NCBI GenBank assembly: GCA_964413185.1
Contig: CAYPSX010000192.1
Location: 1 to 7,724 of the forward strand
Length of the DNA stretch: 7,724 nucleotides
From: Salinivirga sp964413185
GTDB taxonomy: Bacteria > Bacteroidota > Bacteroidia > Bacteroidales > Salinivirgaceae
Direction: 5' to 3'
Part shown: piece by piece, positions 5,000 through 7,724 of the stretch
Layout: every line of letters begins with the position of its first letter
How positions within the stretch are numbered: position 1 is the stretch's first letter
Position numbers and translations under genes: made by a program
Notes under the pieces: model-generated
What the model was told of the DNA's origin: nothing
Seen by the model: only the letters and a program-made list of their open reading frames with translations
Databases searched by the model: none

Positions 5000-7135
5000 A
5001 TGGGCTCCAATCTAACAGGACTTAATGAAATGCAGCGTAAAGCTGTAATAACCGATATTAAGCGTGTATTGGTTTTAGCGGGTGCAGGTTCCGGAAAAAC
5101 CAAAACTTTGCTCCAGAAACTTATTTATTTGATTGAGGAGAAGGGCGTTAATCCATCTAATATTCTGGCGATTACTTTTACTAAAAACGCTGCCAATGAA
5201 ATGCTTGATCGTTTGATTCTTTCTGCTGATCATACCAATGAATATGCAGAAATACTCACCGACAGCAAGGTTCTTAAAAAAGAGCTTGATACAGAGCGGT
5301 ACTTTTTTATAAAAAGATTCAAATGGATAGATAAATTGACGGTCAAAACTTTTCATAGTTTATGCTACGGAATTATTCGAAATTTTGGGGTGAGTGAATT
5401 TGATAATAAATTTCGAATTATCAGCGATAATAAAGCCACAGATGAAGATTTGGCAAGATTTGCTGCCAAAGAAACAGCTTTTGAGGTTTTGCATAAAATG
5501 TTGATTACACAATGCGAATCGAATGAATATTTATTACTGCTCAAAAGATATATTCTTGATTACATGGTAGATAAAATTCATGCCGGCAGAAAATACCGCA
5601 ATTTATCCCATGATGGTAAATATTATACGACTTTAAATGGAACCCAGGTGCGCTCTAAATCAGAACAATATATTGCTGATTGGCTTTATCGGCATAGTAT
5701 CAGGTTTGAGTATGAACCGAATGTGAATTTTAAAGATTTCAATTTTAAACCGGATTTTTTTATTCCCGAAGGCAATTTGTATATCGAGCATGTGAGCGAT
5801 AAAAGCTATCCCACCAAAGGTAAAGAAGAACAGTTTAAAAAAGCTAATAAGCTGTTGGTGAAAACTTTTGAACATCAAACGAAAAACACGGCGCTTTTTA
5901 ATTTAGCATTGGAACGAATCGTTAAGAACAGATTGCCGGCTAACTATCAGTTTGAGACCGCGTTATCATTTGAAGAGGAATTCAGCTCCTATCATAAACA
6001 AGTGAAAGACTTTTTACGACAGGCAATGCGTGTACTTGATATGTTGAAAGTAGAAAACATAGATATCGATAAGGTATACAACGATGCTCAGAAAGATCAA
6101 CATGAGCGGGTAAGGATTTTCTACAAACTGGCCATCCCGGTGCTTAAAAATTATCAACACTATTGTATCAATAAATCATATTTGGATTTTAATGATATGA
6201 TTACACGCACCATCTCATTATTTAAAAATCATGAAGAGATCAAAAACAAGTTCAGAGGTAAGTTTGAATATATTTTGGTTGATGAATTTCAGGATGTCAA
6301 CAATTTACAGGTTGAACTTTTGAAGCAATTATTAACACCGAAGAGTCAGTTGTTTTGTGTAGGTGATGATTGGCAAAGTATTTATGGTTTCAGGGGGTCT
6401 AATGTGGATTATATTGTGAACTTCAAACAACATTTCAAAAACGCACAGGTCATCAAACTTAATATGAATTACCGCAGTACGGAGCATATTGTTGGAGCTA
6501 GCAATGAGGTGATAAAGCACAATAAATTTAAGGTTGAGAAAAGCCTGAAATCAAATAAACGATCCAATCGGAAAATTACAATTTTTGCAGGGCAGACTGA
6601 ATCCGACAATGTGGAATTTGCGGTTAAAGAGGTTAAGGAACTGCAGAAAAAAGGCTATTCTAAAGAGGATATACTGTTTCTATACCGCCGCAGTAAAATG
6701 TATGCGCCTTATTTTGATCAGTTTAAAAAAGAAAAAATATTTATCTCCGGTAAAACCATACATGCTTCTAAAGGATTGGAAGCCAAAGCTGTTTTTATTA
6801 TCGGATTAACTGAGGGAAGTGGTGGGTTTCCGGATATTTGGATGGAAGACAGAATTTACCAGGTAATAAAGGAGTCGAAGCATGATTTGTTATTAGAAGA
6901 GGAGCGCAGACTTTTTTATGTGGCAATTACACGGGCCAAAGATGAACTGTATTTGCTGACCGAAAGAGGAAACGAATCGAGTTTTTTAAGTGAGATTCCC
7001 GAAGTTTTCACTTCACGACAGGGCAGATCCATAGAATCCGTGGTGGAAGAATTGATTATTTGCTCCAAATGTGAAACGCGACTTGAGGCACATCACAATT
7101 TTTGCCCAAATTGTGGGGAGAAGGTGGAGAAATAA
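5000..7135 (+). CDS. UvrD/Rep-type superfamily 1 helicase with nuclease-like insert and zinc ribbon
   Basis: This 711-aa protein carries the full set of SF1A motifs: Q motif (Gln12), Walker A AGAGSGKT (27-34), motif Ia TFTKNAANEM (59-68), TFHSL (117-121), Walker B DEFQD (428-432), GDDWQSIYGFRG (455-466), NYRST (490-494), HASKGLE (588-594) and YVAITRAK (640-647, Arg645). It should unwind or translocate on DNA 3'-5' using ATP. Between motifs Ia and II, residues about 217-300 form an insert with Ser-Glu222, PDF (Asp252) and IEH (Glu263-His264), the order of a PD-(D/E)XK nuclease but with His where Lys is usual; a similar insert is found in some helicase IV-like proteins. A C-terminal zinc ribbon has Cys688, 691, 702 and 705. 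An in-frame stop lies just before ATG 5000, so no longer start exists. It could serve in repair, element maintenance or phage defence; the helicase family is certain, the role is not. Confidence 0.93.
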   Translation: MGSNLTGLNEMQRKAVITDIKRVLVLAGAGSGKTKTLLQKLIYLIEEKGVNPSNILAITFTKNAANEMLDRLILSADHTNEYAEILTDSKVLKKELDTERYFFIKRFKWIDKLTVKTFHSLCYGIIRNFGVSEFDNKFRIISDNKATDEDLARFAAKETAFEVLHKMLITQCESNEYLLLLKRYILDYMVDKIHAGRKYRNLSHDGKYYTTLNGTQVRSKSEQYIADWLYRHSIRFEYEPNVNFKDFNFKPDFFIPEGNLYIEHVSDKSYPTKGKEEQFKKANKLLVKTFEHQTKNTALFNLALERIVKNRLPANYQFETALSFEEEFSSYHKQVKDFLRQAMRVLDMLKVENIDIDKVYNDAQKDQHERVRIFYKLAIPVLKNYQHYCINKSYLDFNDMITRTISLFKNHEEIKNKFRGKFEYILVDEFQDVNNLQVELLKQLLTPKSQLFCVGDDWQSIYGFRGSNVDYIVNFKQHFKNAQVIKLNMNYRSTEHIVGASNEVIKHNKFKVEKSLKSNKRSNRKITIFAGQTESDNVEFAVKEVKELQKKGYSKEDILFLYRRSKMYAPYFDQFKKEKIFISGKTIHASKGLEAKAVFIIGLTEGSGGFPDIWMEDRIYQVIKESKHDLLLEEERRLFYVAITRAKDELYLLTERGNESSFLSEIPEVFTSRQGRSIESVVEELIICSKCETRLEAHHNFCPNCGEKVEK

Positions 7136-7158
7136 ATTGCGAGTTGTTTTTCCAATTA

Positions 7159-7234
7159 CCGGCAATTTTTTGATTTCAAAAGTTTACCGGAATTTCTATT
7201 TTCTGGTAAAAATTAGATTTCAAATATTTGCCAG
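7159..7234. promoter_or_regulatory. Two 32-bp operator-like palindromes
   Basis: Sites at 7159-7190 and 7203-7234 share the same design: arms CCGGCAA/TTTACCGG in the first and CTGGTAAA/TTTGCCAG in the second, each with one mismatch. Both contain the sequence GATTTCAAA at the same internal place (7172-7180, 7216-7224). The copies are 44 bases apart, about four helical turns, and the second overlaps the promoter of the gene at 7271. Characterised AbiEi antitoxins repress their own operon by binding paired inverted repeats, so autoregulation by the downstream protein is a reasonable inference. Confidence 0.68.
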
Positions 7235-7249
7235 AAATTATTATATTTG
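7218..7249 (+). promoter_or_regulatory. Putative promoter of the AbiEi-like gene
   Basis: TATATTTG (7242-7249) is a perfect TAnnTTTG element, with TTTC (7218-7221) exactly 20 bases upstream as a degenerate -33 box. The -33 box falls within the second palindrome, so a bound repressor would block polymerase. The start point near 7255 gives a leader of only about 15 bases before ATG 7271. Confidence 0.55.
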
Positions 7250-7270
7250 TCAATAATTAGTTGATTTAGT

Positions 7271-7678
7271 ATGCCAAGATACATTGAAAATAGATTGATA
7301 AAAGAGTTTAAAGAAAGGTCTTCTTTCACAAGGGAAGAGCTATATGATTTCTTCAAACACTTTGATCCTGAGCTAAAAGAGGGTACTTTAGGCTGGCGTA
7401 TTTACGACTTAAAAAAGAAAAATATTATAAAATCTATACGGAAGGGAATTTATGCTATCTCTTTTAAGCCAAAATACAAACCAAATCTTTCTCATGAATT
7501 ATCCAAGTTGTCGAAAAGAATATATGAAAATTTTGAAGAAGTAAATTATTGTATTTGGGATACAAATTGGTTAAATGAATTTGCTCAACATCAGGCAAAT
7601 AAACGAATTATAATTGTTGAGGCTGAGAAAGAGCTTCTTGAGTCTGTTTATTATGAATTAAACGATTTTTCACATTGA
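7271..7678 (+). CDS. Winged-helix protein resembling AbiEi-type antitoxins (DUF6577-like), probably C-terminally truncated
   Basis: This is a 135-aa protein. Residues 1-65 form a winged helix: the helix FTREELYDFFKHF (19-31), then TLGWRIYDLKKKNII (39-53) and the wing KGIYAI (58-63), the pattern seen in the N-terminal domain of AbiEi-like antitoxins and the Bacteroidetes DUF6577 family. YCIWDTNWLNEF (93-104) and IIIVEAEKE (113-121) start the second domain. From memory, relatives run to roughly 200-250 residues and continue past the YYEL motif, whereas this one stops at NDFSH, so its C-terminal domain seems lost. No nucleotidyltransferase (AbiEii-type) toxin gene is visible; it would have to lie beyond 7724 or be gone. 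The paired palindromes upstream suggest autorepression. The winged helix is fairly clear; the antitoxin role is inference. Confidence 0.75.
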   Translation: MPRYIENRLIKEFKERSSFTREELYDFFKHFDPELKEGTLGWRIYDLKKKNIIKSIRKGIYAISFKPKYKPNLSHELSKLSKRIYENFEEVNYCIWDTNWLNEFAQHQANKRIIIVEAEKELLESVYYELNDFSH

Positions 7679-7724
7679 TCCGAAAGTTTTCAGAACAAAG
7701 TTCATGTGATCCTTGTATCCCTTT

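Larger units (their letters stand above)
1405..7724. mobile_element. Putative ssrA-integrated genomic island (left part)
   Basis: Signs of an integrated element are its position directly at the ssrA 3' end, an IntDOT-like tyrosine recombinase as first gene, lower GC than the left flank, arrays of short repeats, and accessory cargo (Schlafen/AlbA_2 ATPase, UvrD-like helicase, AbiEi-like protein). No conjugation, phage structural or replication gene is visible, so whether it is an ICE, a mobilisable island or a satellite cannot be decided. The right boundary is outside the window. Confidence 0.55.

Noticed and set aside
7071..7256. Plus-strand frame of 61 codons spanning the helicase end and the spacer
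   Set aside because: It overlaps the zinc-ribbon codons in another frame and runs through the operator-like palindromes; no protein features are visible.
1405..7724. A second copy of the ssrA 3' end (attR)
   Set aside because: Looked for GGTTCGACTCCCGCCAGC-like sequence by eye on both strands and found none in the window.

Overview
The window looks like a Bacteroidota chromosome, probably from the Bacteroidales/Marinilabiliales side. Three things support this. The tmRNA encodes the tag GNNNYALAA, which has the (G-x-x)NYALAA ending I associate with this phylum. Several genes have perfect TAnnTTTG (-7) promoter elements and short leaders without a strong Shine-Dalgarno. The integrase belongs to the Bacteroidetes tyrosine-recombinase group that lacks the first catalytic arginine (IntDOT-like).

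The window has two parts. Bases 1 to about 1404 look like ordinary core genome. They hold the N-terminal 223 codons of a saccharopine/alanine dehydrogenase-family enzyme on the minus strand, a 339-base divergent spacer with a perfect 15-bp inverted repeat, and the tmRNA gene ssrA with its own terminator. From about 1405 onward the sequence is AT-richer and looks like an integrated element. A tyrosine recombinase starts about 255 bases after the ssrA 3' end, a classic integration target, with three GGATACCT-type repeats lying between them. The far end of the element and the second att copy are not in the window.

The visible cargo, all on the plus strand, is: (i) a 489-aa Schlafen/AlbA_2 plus GHKL-ATPase plus winged-helix protein; (ii) a 711-aa UvrD/Rep-type superfamily 1 helicase with an inserted PD-(D/E)XK-like segment and a C-terminal zinc ribbon; (iii) a 135-aa winged-helix protein resembling AbiEi-type antitoxins (DUF6577-like), apparently truncated, preceded by two operator-like palindromes that overlap its promoter. 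This is the kind of content seen in defence islands, but no characterised system is complete here.

The most notable unlisted signals are non-coding or coding-repeat structures. An array of five ~21-bp repeats follows the integrase. A run of five 10-bp units lies inside the Schlafen-like gene; because 10 is not a multiple of 3, loss or gain of one unit would stop translation just before the winged-helix domain, making this a candidate phase-variation switch. A pair of matching 32-bp palindromes spaced 44 bp apart precedes the antitoxin-like gene. Any functional link between the Schlafen-like protein and the helicase is inference from proximity; they are separated by about 350 bases and are not a tight operon.
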